Source: Craurococcus roseus (GTDB lineage Bacteria > Pseudomonadota > Alphaproteobacteria > Acetobacterales > Acetobacteraceae). From it: 64,000 nucleotides of DNA. Position 1 is the stretch's first letter. Each line of letters opens with the position of its first letter. Location: NCBI RefSeq assembly GCF_039523795.1, contig NZ_BAAAFZ010000002.1:45735-109734 (forward strand). Reading direction: 5' to 3'. Both the position numbers and the translations under genes were made by a program. The notes below the pieces were generated by a model, which was not told the DNA's origin, did not search any database, and worked only from the letters and a program-made list of their open reading frames with translations. Of the stretch, positions 7,020-17,145 are shown piece by piece.

Positions 7020-8768
7020 ATGGCAGGCGAAACGGCTGCTGTCGCGGCGTTGGAATCGGACGGGCCGGGAGCGGCCATGCCGTGGCTGCGGAGCTACCCG
7101 CCCGGGGTGTCCTGGGACATCGGCCTGCCGTCCGAGACGCTGCCCGAGTTGTTCGACGCGGCGGTGGCGCGCTTCGGCCAGAAGACCTGCCTGGACTTCA
7201 TGGGCCGCCGCTGGACCTTCGCCGAAATGGGCGCGCTGGTGGACAGCGCCGCCGCCGGCTTCCGGGGCCTCGGCGTCGCGCCCGGCACCCGCGTCGGGCT
7301 CCACTTGCCCAACAGCCCGTTCTTCATCGCCGCCTTCTTCGGCGCGCTGAAGGCGGGCGCCATCGTGGTCAACTACAGCCCCCTCTACGTCGAGGAGGAG
7401 CTGGCGGCGCAGGTGGCCGATTCCGGCACGGAGGTCATGGTCAGCATCGACCTCGACCCGTTGCTGCCGCGCGCCCTTGCCCTGCTGGACCGGCCCGGCT
7501 CGCCGCTGAAGCACGTGGTCGCCTGCCAGTTCTCCAGCGCCCTGCCGATGGCCAAGGGCCTCGCCTTCCGGGTCCTCCGCCGCAAGAGCGTCGCGGCCGT
7601 GCCGCGGGGCGACGCGCGCGTGGTGCCCTTCAAGTCCCTGTGCGGCCAGCCCGGGACGGCCGGCGCCGCCTACGCGGCTAAGCCCGAGGACGTGGCGGTG
7701 CTGCAATACACCGGCGGCACCACCGGCGTGCCCAAGGGCGTGATGCTCACCCACGCCAACCTGTGCGGCAACGCCCGGCAGTCGATCGCCTGGGACACGG
7801 CCACGCGGGAGGGCGAGGAGCGCGTGCTCGCCGTGCTGCCCTTCTTCCACATCTTCGCGCTGACCGCGGTGATGATCGTGGCCGTCGCCCGCGGCAATAC
7901 GTTGGTGGCGCTGCCGCGCTTCGACTTCGAGGCGGTGATGGCGGCGATCCGGCGCTGCCGGCCGACCGTGCTGCCCGGCGTGCCGACCTTGTTCAAGGCG
8001 CTGCTCGACAAGGGCGCCACCAAGGAGGACCTGTCCTCGCTCCGGCGCTGCGTCTCGGGCGGCGCGCCGATGCCGGCGCAGGTGCAGAGCGACTTCGAGG
8101 CGCGCTCGGGCTGCTCCGTCACCGAGGGCTACGGCCTGACGGAAGCCTCGCCCGTGTGCTTCGCCAACCCGCCCGGCCCGGGCAACCGGCTCGGCACCAT
8201 CGGCCTGCCCGTCCCCGGCACGCGGGCCGAGATCCGCTCGCTGGAGGACCCGTCGCGCGCCCTGCCGGGCGGCGAGAAAGGGGAGCTCTGCGTCGCCGGC
8301 CCGCAGGTGATGAAGGGCTACTGGAACCGGCCGGCGGACACGGCGGCGGTGCTCGGCGCCGACGGCTTCCTCCGCACCGGCGACGTCGGGATCATGGACG
8401 CGGACGGCTACGTGACCCTCGTGGACCGGATCAAGGACCTGATCCTGGTGTCCGGCTTCAACGTCTACCCGCGGGTGGTCGAGGAGGCGTTGTACCGCCA
8501 CCCCGACGTGGCGGCCGCCACCGTGGTGGGGATGCCCGACGAGTACCAGGGCGAGGCGCCGGCCGCCTTCGTGGAGCCGCGGCCGGGCGCGACGCTGGCT
8601 GAGGAGGCGCTGCGGGAGTTCCTCAAGGACAAGCTCTCTTCGGTGGAGATGCCGAAGCTGATCGAGGTGCGCGACGCGCTGCCGCGCAGCAACGTCGGCA
8701 AGCTGACCAAGACGGAGCTGCGGTCCGAGGTGTTGGCCCGCGCGTCCAAGGGGACGGCGGCGGCGTGA
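7020..8768 (+). CDS. fadD: Long-chain fatty acid--CoA ligase (AMP-forming)
   Basis: 582 aa adenylate-forming enzyme that activates fatty acids to acyl-CoA for oxidation. Visible motifs are the ATP-binding loop YTGGTTGVPKGVMLTH near 229-244, the adenine motif GYGLTEASPV near 370, the hinge segment TGDVGIMDADGYVTLVDRIK near 453, then DLILVSGFNVYPRVVEEA, and the C-terminal lysine in PRSNVGKLTKTEL near 558 that takes part in adenylation. ATG 7020 is preceded by GGGAAGGAGCGG. The stop overlaps the MerR gene by 4 bases (GTGA). Downstream thiolase and hydratase/dehydrogenase genes support a fatty acid role. Exact chain length preference cannot be read from sequence. Confidence 0.92.
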   Translation: MAGETAAVAALESDGPGAAMPWLRSYPPGVSWDIGLPSETLPELFDAAVARFGQKTCLDFMGRRWTFAEMGALVDSAAAGFRGLGVAPGTRVGLHLPNSPFFIAAFFGALKAGAIVVNYSPLYVEEELAAQVADSGTEVMVSIDLDPLLPRALALLDRPGSPLKHVVACQFSSALPMAKGLAFRVLRRKSVAAVPRGDARVVPFKSLCGQPGTAGAAYAAKPEDVAVLQYTGGTTGVPKGVMLTHANLCGNARQSIAWDTATREGEERVLAVLPFFHIFALTAVMIVAVARGNTLVALPRFDFEAVMAAIRRCRPTVLPGVPTLFKALLDKGATKEDLSSLRRCVSGGAPMPAQVQSDFEARSGCSVTEGYGLTEASPVCFANPPGPGNRLGTIGLPVPGTRAEIRSLEDPSRALPGGEKGELCVAGPQVMKGYWNRPADTAAVLGADGFLRTGDVGIMDADGYVTLVDRIKDLILVSGFNVYPRVVEEALYRHPDVAAATVVGMPDEYQGEAPAAFVEPRPGATLAEEALREFLKDKLSSVEMPKLIEVRDALPRSNVGKLTKTELRSEVLARASKGTAAA

Positions 8769-9187
8769 CGGCGGGCGCGGCGACGGACCTGTTCACCGTG
8801 AACCAGCTCGCGGAGGAGCTGGGCGTCACCGCCCGGGCCATCCGCTTCTACGAGGCGAAGGGGCTGATAGCGCCGCGCCGCGCCGGCACGACTCGCGTCT
8901 TCGACCGGCGGGACCGGGCGCGGCTGCTGCTGGTGCTGCGCGGCAAGCGGCTCGGCTTCTCGCTCGCCAGCATCCGCGAGTTCCTGGACCTCTACGACGC
9001 CGACCGCAGCCAGGGCGCGCAGATCCGCCTGTTCCTGGAACGGGCGCGCGAACGCATCCGGGAGCTGGAGCGGCAGCGCGAGGACCTCGACCAGACGCTC
9101 CGCGAGCTGCGCGAGGTGGAAGCGGAGGCCGAACGGGTGCTGCGGGGGCGCGACGAGCCGCGCTCGCCGGCTGAAGCCGCCGACTAG
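8765..9187 (+). CDS. MerR-family transcriptional regulator
   Basis: 140 aa. The N-terminal winged helix-turn-helix is clear: FTVNQLAEELGVTARAIRFY, then EAKGLIAPRRAGTTRVFDRR and the second half KRLGFSLASIREFLDLYDAD. A C-terminal dimerisation coiled coil rich in Arg/Glu/Leu follows from about 90 to 130. No Cys pair for metal sensing is present, which fits the LiuR/AcuR-like group that senses acyl-CoA or related metabolites. GTG 8765 overlaps the ligase stop. It probably controls this fatty-acid locus through the palindrome at 6961-6978; that link is inference. Confidence 0.88.
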   Translation: MTAGAATDLFTVNQLAEELGVTARAIRFYEAKGLIAPRRAGTTRVFDRRDRARLLLVLRGKRLGFSLASIREFLDLYDADRSQGAQIRLFLERARERIRELERQREDLDQTLRELREVEAEAERVLRGRDEPRSPAEAAD

Positions 9188-9242
9188 GGATCTTCGCCGC
9201 CGCGGCCCGGCGCCCGGCGACGCAATTGCAGGGAAAGAGACG

Positions 9243-10385
9243 ATGACAGACGTGGTGATCGCGGCCTACCGCCGCTCCCCCTTCCATTTCGCCGGCAAGG
9301 GCGACCTCGCCGGCGTCCGGCCGGACGAGATGGCCGCGCAGGTGGTGCGCGCGCTGGTCGAGGCGACTGGCGTGGACCCGGCGACGGTCGAGGACTTGGT
9401 GCTCGGCTGCGCCTTCCCCGAAGGCGAGCAGGGGCTGAACATGGCCAAGCTCGTGGCCTTCCTGTCCGGCATGGCGGAAGGCACGGCGGGCGTCACGGTG
9501 AACCGCTTCTGCGGCTCGTCCATGCAGTCGGTCCATCAAGCGGCGGGCGCCATACGCATGGGTGCGGGCGACGCCTTCGTCTGCGCCGGCGTCGAGAGCA
9601 TGAGCCGGGTGCCGATGATGGGCTTCAACCCCATGCCGCACCCCGGCTTGGCCAAGGAGTTCCCGCAAGCCTACATCAGCATGGGCGAGACGGCGGAGAA
9701 CGTGGCCCGCCTCCATCAGGTGACTCGGCGCGACCAGGAGCAGTTCGCCGCCCGCAGCCACCAGAAGGCGACGGCCGCGCAGGAAGCCGGCAAACTCGCC
9801 GAGGAGATAGTCCCGATCGCCGGCCCCAAGGGCAAAACGGTGGAGCGCGACGGCTGCATCCGCCCGGAAACCACCGCCGAGGGCCTTGCGAGCCTCAAAC
9901 CCGCCTTCCGGCAGGACGGCACGGTCACGGCCGGCACCTCCTCGCCGCTGACGGACGGCGCGGCCGCGGTGCTGGTCTGCACCGCCGAATACGCCAAGGC
10001 GCACGGGCTCGAGCCGCTGGCGAAGGTCAAGTCCATCGCCGTCGCCGGCTGCGGGCCGGAGGTGATGGGCATGGGGCCGGTCGGGGCCTCGCAGAAGGCG
10101 CTGTCGCGCGCCGGCATCTCCGCGCGCGACCTCGACGTGGTGGAGCTGAACGAGGCGTTCTCCTCCCAGGCCCTCGCCTGCATGCGCGAACTCGGCATCG
10201 ACGAGGCGAAGGTGAACCTGGACGGCGGGGCCATCGCGCTGGGCCACCCGCTCGGCGCCACGGGGGCGCGCATCACCGGCAAGGCGGCGGCGCTGCTGAA
10301 GCGCGAGGGCGGCCGGTACGCGCTGGCGACGCAGTGCATCGGCGGCGGGCAGGGCATCGCCACCGTGCTGGAGGCCGTGCGGTGA
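9243..10385 (+). CDS. fadA: Acetyl-CoA C-acyltransferase (thiolase)
   Basis: 380 aa thiolase that cleaves 3-ketoacyl-CoA with CoA to acetyl-CoA and a shortened acyl-CoA. The nucleophilic Cys90 lies in NRFCGSSMQS, the catalytic His near 335 in ALGHPLGATGAR, and the second Cys near 365 in QCIGGGQG. NEAFSSQALACM gives the expected oxyanion-region Asn. ATG 9243 follows AGGGAAAGAG. The next gene starts at GTG 10382 within the stop, so the thiolase and the dehydrogenase/hydratase are translationally coupled. The pairing suggests degradative rather than biosynthetic use. Confidence 0.93.
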   Translation: MTDVVIAAYRRSPFHFAGKGDLAGVRPDEMAAQVVRALVEATGVDPATVEDLVLGCAFPEGEQGLNMAKLVAFLSGMAEGTAGVTVNRFCGSSMQSVHQAAGAIRMGAGDAFVCAGVESMSRVPMMGFNPMPHPGLAKEFPQAYISMGETAENVARLHQVTRRDQEQFAARSHQKATAAQEAGKLAEEIVPIAGPKGKTVERDGCIRPETTAEGLASLKPAFRQDGTVTAGTSSPLTDGAAAVLVCTAEYAKAHGLEPLAKVKSIAVAGCGPEVMGMGPVGASQKALSRAGISARDLDVVELNEAFSSQALACMRELGIDEAKVNLDGGAIALGHPLGATGARITGKAAALLKREGGRYALATQCIGGGQGIATVLEAVR

Positions 10386-12748
10386 ACGCGCCCGTCGCGC
10401 CCCTCCCCTACTCGCCCGCGAAGTCCGGCGAGGGGCCGATCCGCAAGGTCGGCGTGGTCGGCGCCGGCGTGATGGGCGCCGGCATCGCGGCGCACGTCGC
10501 CAACGCCGGCGTGCCGGTGGTGCTGCTCGACATCGTGCCCGGCGGCGCCGCCAAGGCGGTGGAGCGGATGCTCCGCGCCGACCCCGCGCCCTTCATGGGC
10601 AAGGCCCCGGCGCGGCTGGTGCAGACCGGCGACCTCGACGGCGGCGGCCTGCAACTGCTGGCCGATTGCGACTGGATCGTGGAAGCGATCATCGAGCGGC
10701 CGGACGCCAAGCGCGACCTCTACGCGCGGCTGGAGGACGTGCGGAAGCCGGGCTCAATCGTGTCCTCCAACACCTCGACCATCCCGCTCGCGGCGCTGAC
10801 CCAAGGATTGGGCGAGAAGTTCGCGCGCGACTTCCTCATCACCCACTTCTTCAACCCGCCGCGCTACATGCGCCTGCTGGAGCTGGTTCGCGGCCCGGCC
10901 ACCCGCGCCGACGCGCTGGACGCCATCGCCGCGTTCGGCGACCGCCGGCTCGGCAAGACCATCGTGCATTGCAAGGACACGCCGGGTTTCATCGCCAACC
11001 GCATCGGCGGGCTGTGGATGCAGTCGGCCATCAACCACGCGGTGGACCTCCGCCTGACGGTGGAGGAGGCGGACGCGGTGATGGGCAAGCCGATCGGCGT
11101 GCCCAAGACCGGCGTGTTCGGCCTGCTGGACCTCGTCGGCATCGACCTGATGCCGCACGTCGCGGCCTCCATGAAGGCGGCGCTCCCGGCCACCGACATG
11201 TACGTGGTCGGGATGCGCGAGCACGCGCTGATCGCCCGCATGATCGCGGAGGGCCGCACCGGCCGGAAGGGCGGCAAGGGCGGCTTCTACAACCGCGAGA
11301 AGGGGTCGGGCGGCGAGAGCCTGAAGCGCGCCGTGGACCTCTGGACCGGCGACTACCGCGACAGCACGAAGGCGCGGCTCGACAGCCTGGAGATCGGCTC
11401 CAAGGACCTCCGCAAGCTGGCGGAGCACCCGGACCGGGGCGGCCAATACGCCCGCGCCGTGTTGCTCGACACGCTGGGCTACGCGGCGTCCTTGGTGCCG
11501 GAGATCGCCGACAGCCCGGCCGACGTCGATGCCGCCATGCGCCTCGGCTACAACTGGAGGTGGGGGCCGTTCGAGCTGATGGACCGCCTCGGCCCCGGCT
11601 GGCTCGCGGGCGCCCTGCGCGAGGCCGGGCGGCCGGTGCCGGCGCTGCTGGAAACTGCGGGCGACCGGCCCTTCTACCGCGTGCAGGACGGGCGCCGGCA
11701 GGTGCTCGGCACGGACGGCGAGTACCGCGACATCCCGCGGCCCGACGGCGTGCTGCTGCTCTCCGACGTGAAGCTGCGCTCACAACCGCTGGCGAAGAAC
11801 GGTTCGGCCAGCCTGTGGGACATCGGGGACGGCATCGCCTGCCTGGAATTCCACAGCAAGATGAACGCGCTCGACCCGGACATCCTCGGCCTCCTCGGCA
11901 AGGCCGTGGCTATGGGCAAGAAGGGCGCCTTCCGCGCGCTCGTGGTCCACAACGAGGCGGACAACTTCTCGGTCGGCGCCAACATCGGCCTCGCCCTCTT
12001 CGCCGCCAACATCGGCGCCTGGGGCGAGATCGAGGGCATGATCGAGGGCGGGCAGAAGGCCATGCGCACCATGCGCGACGCCCCCTTCCCCGTGGTCGGC
12101 GCGCCGGCCGGCATGGCGCTGGGCGGCGGCTGCGAGATCCTGCTCCACTGCGACGCGGTGCAGGCGCACGCGGAAACCTACATCGGCCTGGTGGAGGTCG
12201 GCGTCGGCCTGATCCCCGGCTGGGGCGGCTGCGCGGCCATGCTACAACGCTGGGCGGAAGCGCCCAAAGCCCCGCGCGGGCCGATGCCTCCCGTGGCCAA
12301 GGCCTTCGAGATGATCTCGACGGCGCAGGTGGCGAAGTCGGCGGCCGAGGCGCGCGAGATGATGCTGCTCCGCCCGACCGACGGCATCACCATGAACCGC
12401 GACCGGCTGCTGGCGGACGCCAAGGCGAAGGCGCTTTCCATGGTGGAGGGCCACCAGCCGGCGGAGCCGAAGCCGCTGCGCCTGCCAGGGCCGACCGGCA
12501 TGGCGGCGCTCAAGATGGCCGTCGAACAGGCGGCGCGGCTCGGCAAAGCGACGCCGCACGACATGGTCGTGTGCGAGCACCTGGCCGAGACGCTCTGCGG
12601 CGGCGAGCGCGCCGACCACATCGCCGACACCACCGAGGACCAGGTGCGGAAGCTGGAAGTGAAGAGCTTCATGGCCCTGCTCAAGACCGAGGGCACGCTG
12701 GCCCGGGTCGAGCACATGCTCGAAACCGGCCGCCCGCTCCGGAACTGA
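10382..12748 (+). CDS. fadN: Fused 3-hydroxyacyl-CoA dehydrogenase / enoyl-CoA hydratase
   Basis: 788 aa bifunctional beta-oxidation enzyme. The NAD-binding Rossmann motif GVVGAGVMGAGIAAH is at about 24-38, followed by SNTSTIPLAAL, then HFFNPPRYMRLLELVRG with the catalytic His, the substrate domain PGFIANRIGGLWMQSAINHA, and a C-terminal enoyl-CoA hydratase domain from about 480, with MALGGGCEILLHCDAVQAHA and ETYIGLVEVGVGLIPGWGG. The dehydrogenase comes first and the hydratase last, the reverse of E. coli FadB and the order found in Bacillus FadN (similar length, about 789 aa). It overlaps the thiolase gene by 4 bases. Confidence in activity is high; substrate range is inferred. Confidence 0.9.
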   Translation: MNAPVAPLPYSPAKSGEGPIRKVGVVGAGVMGAGIAAHVANAGVPVVLLDIVPGGAAKAVERMLRADPAPFMGKAPARLVQTGDLDGGGLQLLADCDWIVEAIIERPDAKRDLYARLEDVRKPGSIVSSNTSTIPLAALTQGLGEKFARDFLITHFFNPPRYMRLLELVRGPATRADALDAIAAFGDRRLGKTIVHCKDTPGFIANRIGGLWMQSAINHAVDLRLTVEEADAVMGKPIGVPKTGVFGLLDLVGIDLMPHVAASMKAALPATDMYVVGMREHALIARMIAEGRTGRKGGKGGFYNREKGSGGESLKRAVDLWTGDYRDSTKARLDSLEIGSKDLRKLAEHPDRGGQYARAVLLDTLGYAASLVPEIADSPADVDAAMRLGYNWRWGPFELMDRLGPGWLAGALREAGRPVPALLETAGDRPFYRVQDGRRQVLGTDGEYRDIPRPDGVLLLSDVKLRSQPLAKNGSASLWDIGDGIACLEFHSKMNALDPDILGLLGKAVAMGKKGAFRALVVHNEADNFSVGANIGLALFAANIGAWGEIEGMIEGGQKAMRTMRDAPFPVVGAPAGMALGGGCEILLHCDAVQAHAETYIGLVEVGVGLIPGWGGCAAMLQRWAEAPKAPRGPMPPVAKAFEMISTAQVAKSAAEAREMMLLRPTDGITMNRDRLLADAKAKALSMVEGHQPAEPKPLRLPGPTGMAALKMAVEQAARLGKATPHDMVVCEHLAETLCGGERADHIADTTEDQVRKLEVKSFMALLKTEGTLARVEHMLETGRPLRN

Positions 12749-12764
12749 GGCAGCCGCCGTGACG

Positions 12765-13133
12765 TCAAGGAGACCCGCACCGCACGCCGTCCGCGCCGAA
12801 GAACACGCGGAACGGCGTGGTGCCGGAGGCGCCGCCGCCGTCCTGGGCGTGCCAGCGGCCGTCCGTGCAGAGCGTGCCGCCCGGCGCGGGCACGGCGCGG
12901 AACTCCGCGACGTTCCGGAACACCTGCCCGTCCGGCAGGGTCGCGGTGAAGGCGGTGCGGCAGCGGTCGCCCTCGATGACGGGGTCGTACTCGCCGATGA
13001 CCACGCCGCCGCCCCCGGTGCTCGGGAAGGAGCGCCGGAGGAGCGGCCAAGCCGAATAGTCCTCGTCCGCCAAGGCCGCCGCGGCGGCGATGACGGCGAG
13101 CGAGCAGACAACGACGACGAAACCCTTGGGCAT
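12765..13133 (-). CDS. Small exported protein of unknown function
   Basis: 122 aa from the ATG at 13133. The N-terminus KGFVVVVCSLAVIAAAAALA is a signal peptide, with cleavage expected near residue 22-24 before DEDYSAW. The mature part of about 100 residues contains three Cys residues (in GDRCRTAF, GTLCTDGRW and the final VRCGSP) and looks like a compact beta-rich periplasmic protein. I do not recognise a family. The gene lies opposite to, and between, two beta-oxidation genes and is divergent from the acyl-CoA dehydrogenase with an 83-bp gap, so the two may share a control region. The upstream extension of the frame is unlikely because it removes the signal peptide from the N-terminus. Confidence 0.7.
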   Translation of the reverse strand: MPKGFVVVVCSLAVIAAAAALADEDYSAWPLLRRSFPSTGGGGVVIGEYDPVIEGDRCRTAFTATLPDGQVFRNVAEFRAVPAPGGTLCTDGRWHAQDGGGASGTTPFRVFFGADGVRCGSP

Positions 13134-13216
13134 GGCGGGCCGCCTCCTCCGGTCCTGTCCATCCCCGTTACGCCCGGCGCCCCCGGCCGGACGCACCCAA
13201 CCCGACGGAGCCATTG

Positions 13217-15001
<1,785 letters not shown>

Positions 15002-15021
15002 CGGCCGGGGGTCGCCCGCCG

Positions 15022-15393
15022 TCAGGCGCGGCGGCCCCGGTGCGGCCCGTTCTTGCCGCGCGAGCGCCGCGTGGGCGCGTGGAAGTCCGGGGGCTTGTCC
15101 CGCACCCATTCGAGGAAGCGCGCGATCTCCGGCTCGGCGCGCAGGCTCCCGATATCGGACAGGCGGCGGGCCAACTCGGCCTCGTTGAAACGCGCGTGGA
15201 TCGCGCTGTGGCAGATCTGGTGCAGCAGCACCGTGCCCAGCCGTGCGCCGCCCTTGAGGCGCGGCGTGAGGTGGTGGCGGCTGGCGCGGGCGCCTTCCGG
15301 GATCGGGCGCCCGCAGAGGGCGCACACGGAGGCCGGCGCGGCAACGGCGTCGTCTTCGGGCGGCGGCTGCGGCTTCGCCGCGCGGCGTGGCAA
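15022..15393 (-). CDS. HNH-family small protein
   Basis: 123 aa. The core carries a CxxC half (VCALCGRPI) followed by SRHHLTPRLKGG and LLHQICHSAIHARF. This is the HNH endonuclease-like arrangement of a paired Cys, a His-His and a later Cys-His, but the second zinc knuckle is incomplete. The C-terminus is Arg-rich (APTRRSRGKNGPHRGRR), suitable for nucleic acid contact. It is convergent with the acyl-CoA dehydrogenase gene (20-bp gap) and sits next to a tRNA gene. Function is not known; stand-alone proteins of this kind occur widely in Acetobacteraceae and Rhizobiales without assigned roles. Confidence 0.7.
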   Translation of the reverse strand: MPRRAAKPQPPPEDDAVAAPASVCALCGRPIPEGARASRHHLTPRLKGGARLGTVLLHQICHSAIHARFNEAELARRLSDIGSLRAEPEIARFLEWVRDKPPDFHAPTRRSRGKNGPHRGRRA

Positions 15394-15477
15394 GGCTGCG
15401 GGGTTCCGGTACGCGGTGGCGGGAGGGTGCGCAGCCTATCTGGAGGCGCGGCGCCGCGTCGGAAGGGGCGACGGGGG

Positions 15478-15553
15478 TGGTGGGCCCGGCAGGATTCGAA
15501 CCTGCAACCAAACCGTTATGAGCGGTCCGCTCTGACCGTTGAGCTACAGGCCC
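15478..15553 (-). tRNA. tRNA with CAU anticodon, probably tRNA-Ile2 (lysidine-type)
   Basis: Reading the minus strand gives a full 73-nt cloverleaf with encoded CCA (15480-15478). Arms: acceptor GGGCCTG pairing with CGGGCCC, D-arm GCTC/GAGC, anticodon stem GACCG/CGGTT, loop CTCATAA (anticodon CAT) and T-arm GCAGG TTCGAAT CCTGC. CAU can be Met or Ile2. The acceptor pairs C4-G69 and C5-G68, known positive determinants for TilS in E. coli tRNA-Ile2, favour Ile2 over elongator Met. Confidence 0.9.
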
Positions 15554-15635
15554 CGCCGTGCCGCGTTTCAATGCCGGCGCGACGCCGTCCTGGCAAGCGC
15601 GGCGCATCGCGCCCCGGAAGGAGAAGAAGCCGACC

Positions 15636-16073
15636 ATGACCGCAACCGACGACGAGATACGCGACATCCTGCTCTCCACCCGGCGCATCGCGGTGGTCGG
15701 GGCGTCCGACAAGCCGGCGCGGCCGAGCTTCGGCGTGGCGGCCTTCCTGCGCGAGCGCGGGTACGCGGTGACGCCGGTCAACCCCGGCATCGCCGGCCGC
15801 GCGCTGCACGGCGCCACGGTGGCGGCGCGGCTCGACGACGCGGCGCCGCTCGACATGGTGGACGTGTTCCGCCGCTCCTCGGAGGCCGGCGCGGCGGTGG
15901 ACGAGGCGATCCGCCTCGGCGCGCGCGCCGTTTGGCTCCAACTCGGCGTGGTGGACGACGCGGCGGGCGAGCGCGCGCGCGCGGCCGGGCTGCGCTTCGT
16001 GCAGGACCGATGCCCCGTCATCGAATGGCGCCGTCTCGGCCTGCCGCCCCGCATCGGCGGCGGCGCTGCTTGA
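15636..16073 (+). CDS. CoA-binding domain protein (YccU type)
   Basis: 145 aa from ATG 15636, which has AAGGAGA 12-18 bases upstream; the longer frame runs back into the tRNA and is rejected. The sequence is a single Rossmann-like CoA-binding domain: RRIAVVGASDKPARPSFGVA near 17-36, RGYAVTPVNPGIAGRALHG, DMVDVFRRSSEAGAAVDEAI, ARAVWLQLGVVDDAAGERAR and RCPVIEWRRLG at the end. This matches the small stand-alone YccU proteins, which resemble the N-terminus of succinyl-CoA synthetase alpha. The cellular role is unproven. It has no clear operon partner; the next gene starts 118 bases downstream. Confidence 0.88.
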   Translation: MTATDDEIRDILLSTRRIAVVGASDKPARPSFGVAAFLRERGYAVTPVNPGIAGRALHGATVAARLDDAAPLDMVDVFRRSSEAGAAVDEAIRLGARAVWLQLGVVDDAAGERARAAGLRFVQDRCPVIEWRRLGLPPRIGGGAA

Positions 16074-16191
16074 AAGCGCCCGGTTGCCGGGCCACTTGCC
16101 CGCGCGTGGACCCGGGAGACGGATCGCCCGGAGAACGGGCGGCGAGTTCGACGGGCCATCCCCAACGGGCGGACAGGGAGACCGAGGACCG

Positions 16192-17031
16192 ATGAACCAG
16201 GACGAGCGGCAGATCATCACCCAGTTCGTGGAGCGCGTCGCGGGCGCGGCGCCGCCTCCGCCGAACGGGGCGGCGACCGGCGGCCCGTGGGGCGGCGGCT
16301 CCGTGCCGGCCACCCAGCAGCAGGCCCGGCCTCCCCTCCCGCCGGTGGACAAGGAGGCGGACGCGCTGATCTCGGACCTGTTCAACAGGCACCCGGAGGC
16401 GCGGTACCGCATCACCCAGACCGCCTTCGTCCAAGAAGCCGCGCTGGTGGAGGCGCAGAACCGCATCCGCCAGCTCGAATGGGAGGTGGAGAACGCCCGC
16501 CGCCAAGCGCAGGCGCAGCCGCAGAAGAGCGGCGGCCTCTTCGGCGGCATGTTCGGCGGCGGCCAGCAGCAGCGCCAAGCCCCGCCGATGCCCCCGCGCC
16601 CGCAGCCGGTCTACCCGCCGGGCTACAATCCGGCGATGCTCCAGCAGCAGCAAGGCCGCAGCGGCTCCGGCTTCCTCGGCACGGCCATGATGACGGCGGC
16701 GGGCGTCGCGGGCGGCATGGTGCTCGGCAACATGCTGATGAACGCCTTTTCTGGCGGCGGGGCGGCGCACGCGGCAACTCCGGCGGGCGACACGGGCGCG
16801 GCCGCGGACGGCGGCTTCGGGCAGGAGGCGGTGCCGGCCTCTTCGCCGTGGACCGACCCCGGCGCGGCCGCGGCCTCGCAGGGCTTCGGCGAAGAAGGCG
16901 GCGCCAAGTCCGACTGGGCCGGCGGCGGCGACCAGGGCGGCGGTTGGGGCGGCCAGGACGCGACTCCCGCCGGCTACGACGACGCCGGCTCCTTCGACGA
17001 CGGCGGCGGCGGCTACGACGAAGAGATCTGA
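16192..17031 (+). CDS. DUF2076 family protein
   Basis: 279 aa from ATG 16192. It opens with MNQDERQIITQFVERVAGA and continues with DALISDLFNRHPEARYRITQ, TAFVQEAALVEAQNRIRQLE, the conserved N-terminal part of DUF2076 (COG3416) proteins. After a Pro/Gln-rich linker there is a Gly/Ala segment with hydrophobic stretch GTAMMTAAGVAGGMVLGNML, possibly a membrane-inserting region, then an acidic Gly-rich tail ending in YDEEI. These proteins are common in alpha- and gammaproteobacteria, and no function is established. A strong hairpin at 17051-17085 follows the stop, so the gene is probably transcribed alone. Confidence 0.85.
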   Translation: MNQDERQIITQFVERVAGAAPPPPNGAATGGPWGGGSVPATQQQARPPLPPVDKEADALISDLFNRHPEARYRITQTAFVQEAALVEAQNRIRQLEWEVENARRQAQAQPQKSGGLFGGMFGGGQQQRQAPPMPPRPQPVYPPGYNPAMLQQQQGRSGSGFLGTAMMTAAGVAGGMVLGNMLMNAFSGGGAAHAATPAGDTGAAADGGFGQEAVPASSPWTDPGAAAASQGFGEEGGAKSDWAGGGDQGGGWGGQDATPAGYDDAGSFDDGGGGYDEEI

Positions 17032-17050
17032 CGCCCCGCCGGGTTGAACG

Positions 17051-17085
17051 CGCCGCCCCGCCGCTCGACGCGCGGCGGGGCGGCG
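17051..17085 (+). terminator. Hairpin after the DUF2076 gene
   Basis: Bases 17051-17064 are the exact reverse complement of 17072-17085 with a 7-base loop, a 14-bp GC-only stem lying 20 bases after the stop. No T-run follows, so it is a stable barrier hairpin rather than a classic intrinsic terminator. Confidence 0.55.
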
Positions 17086-17145
17086 TGACGGCCGCCTGCT
17101 CCCGCGCTTAACCTGCCGCTTTCCTGCGAAGGGCGGCGGGTCGGC

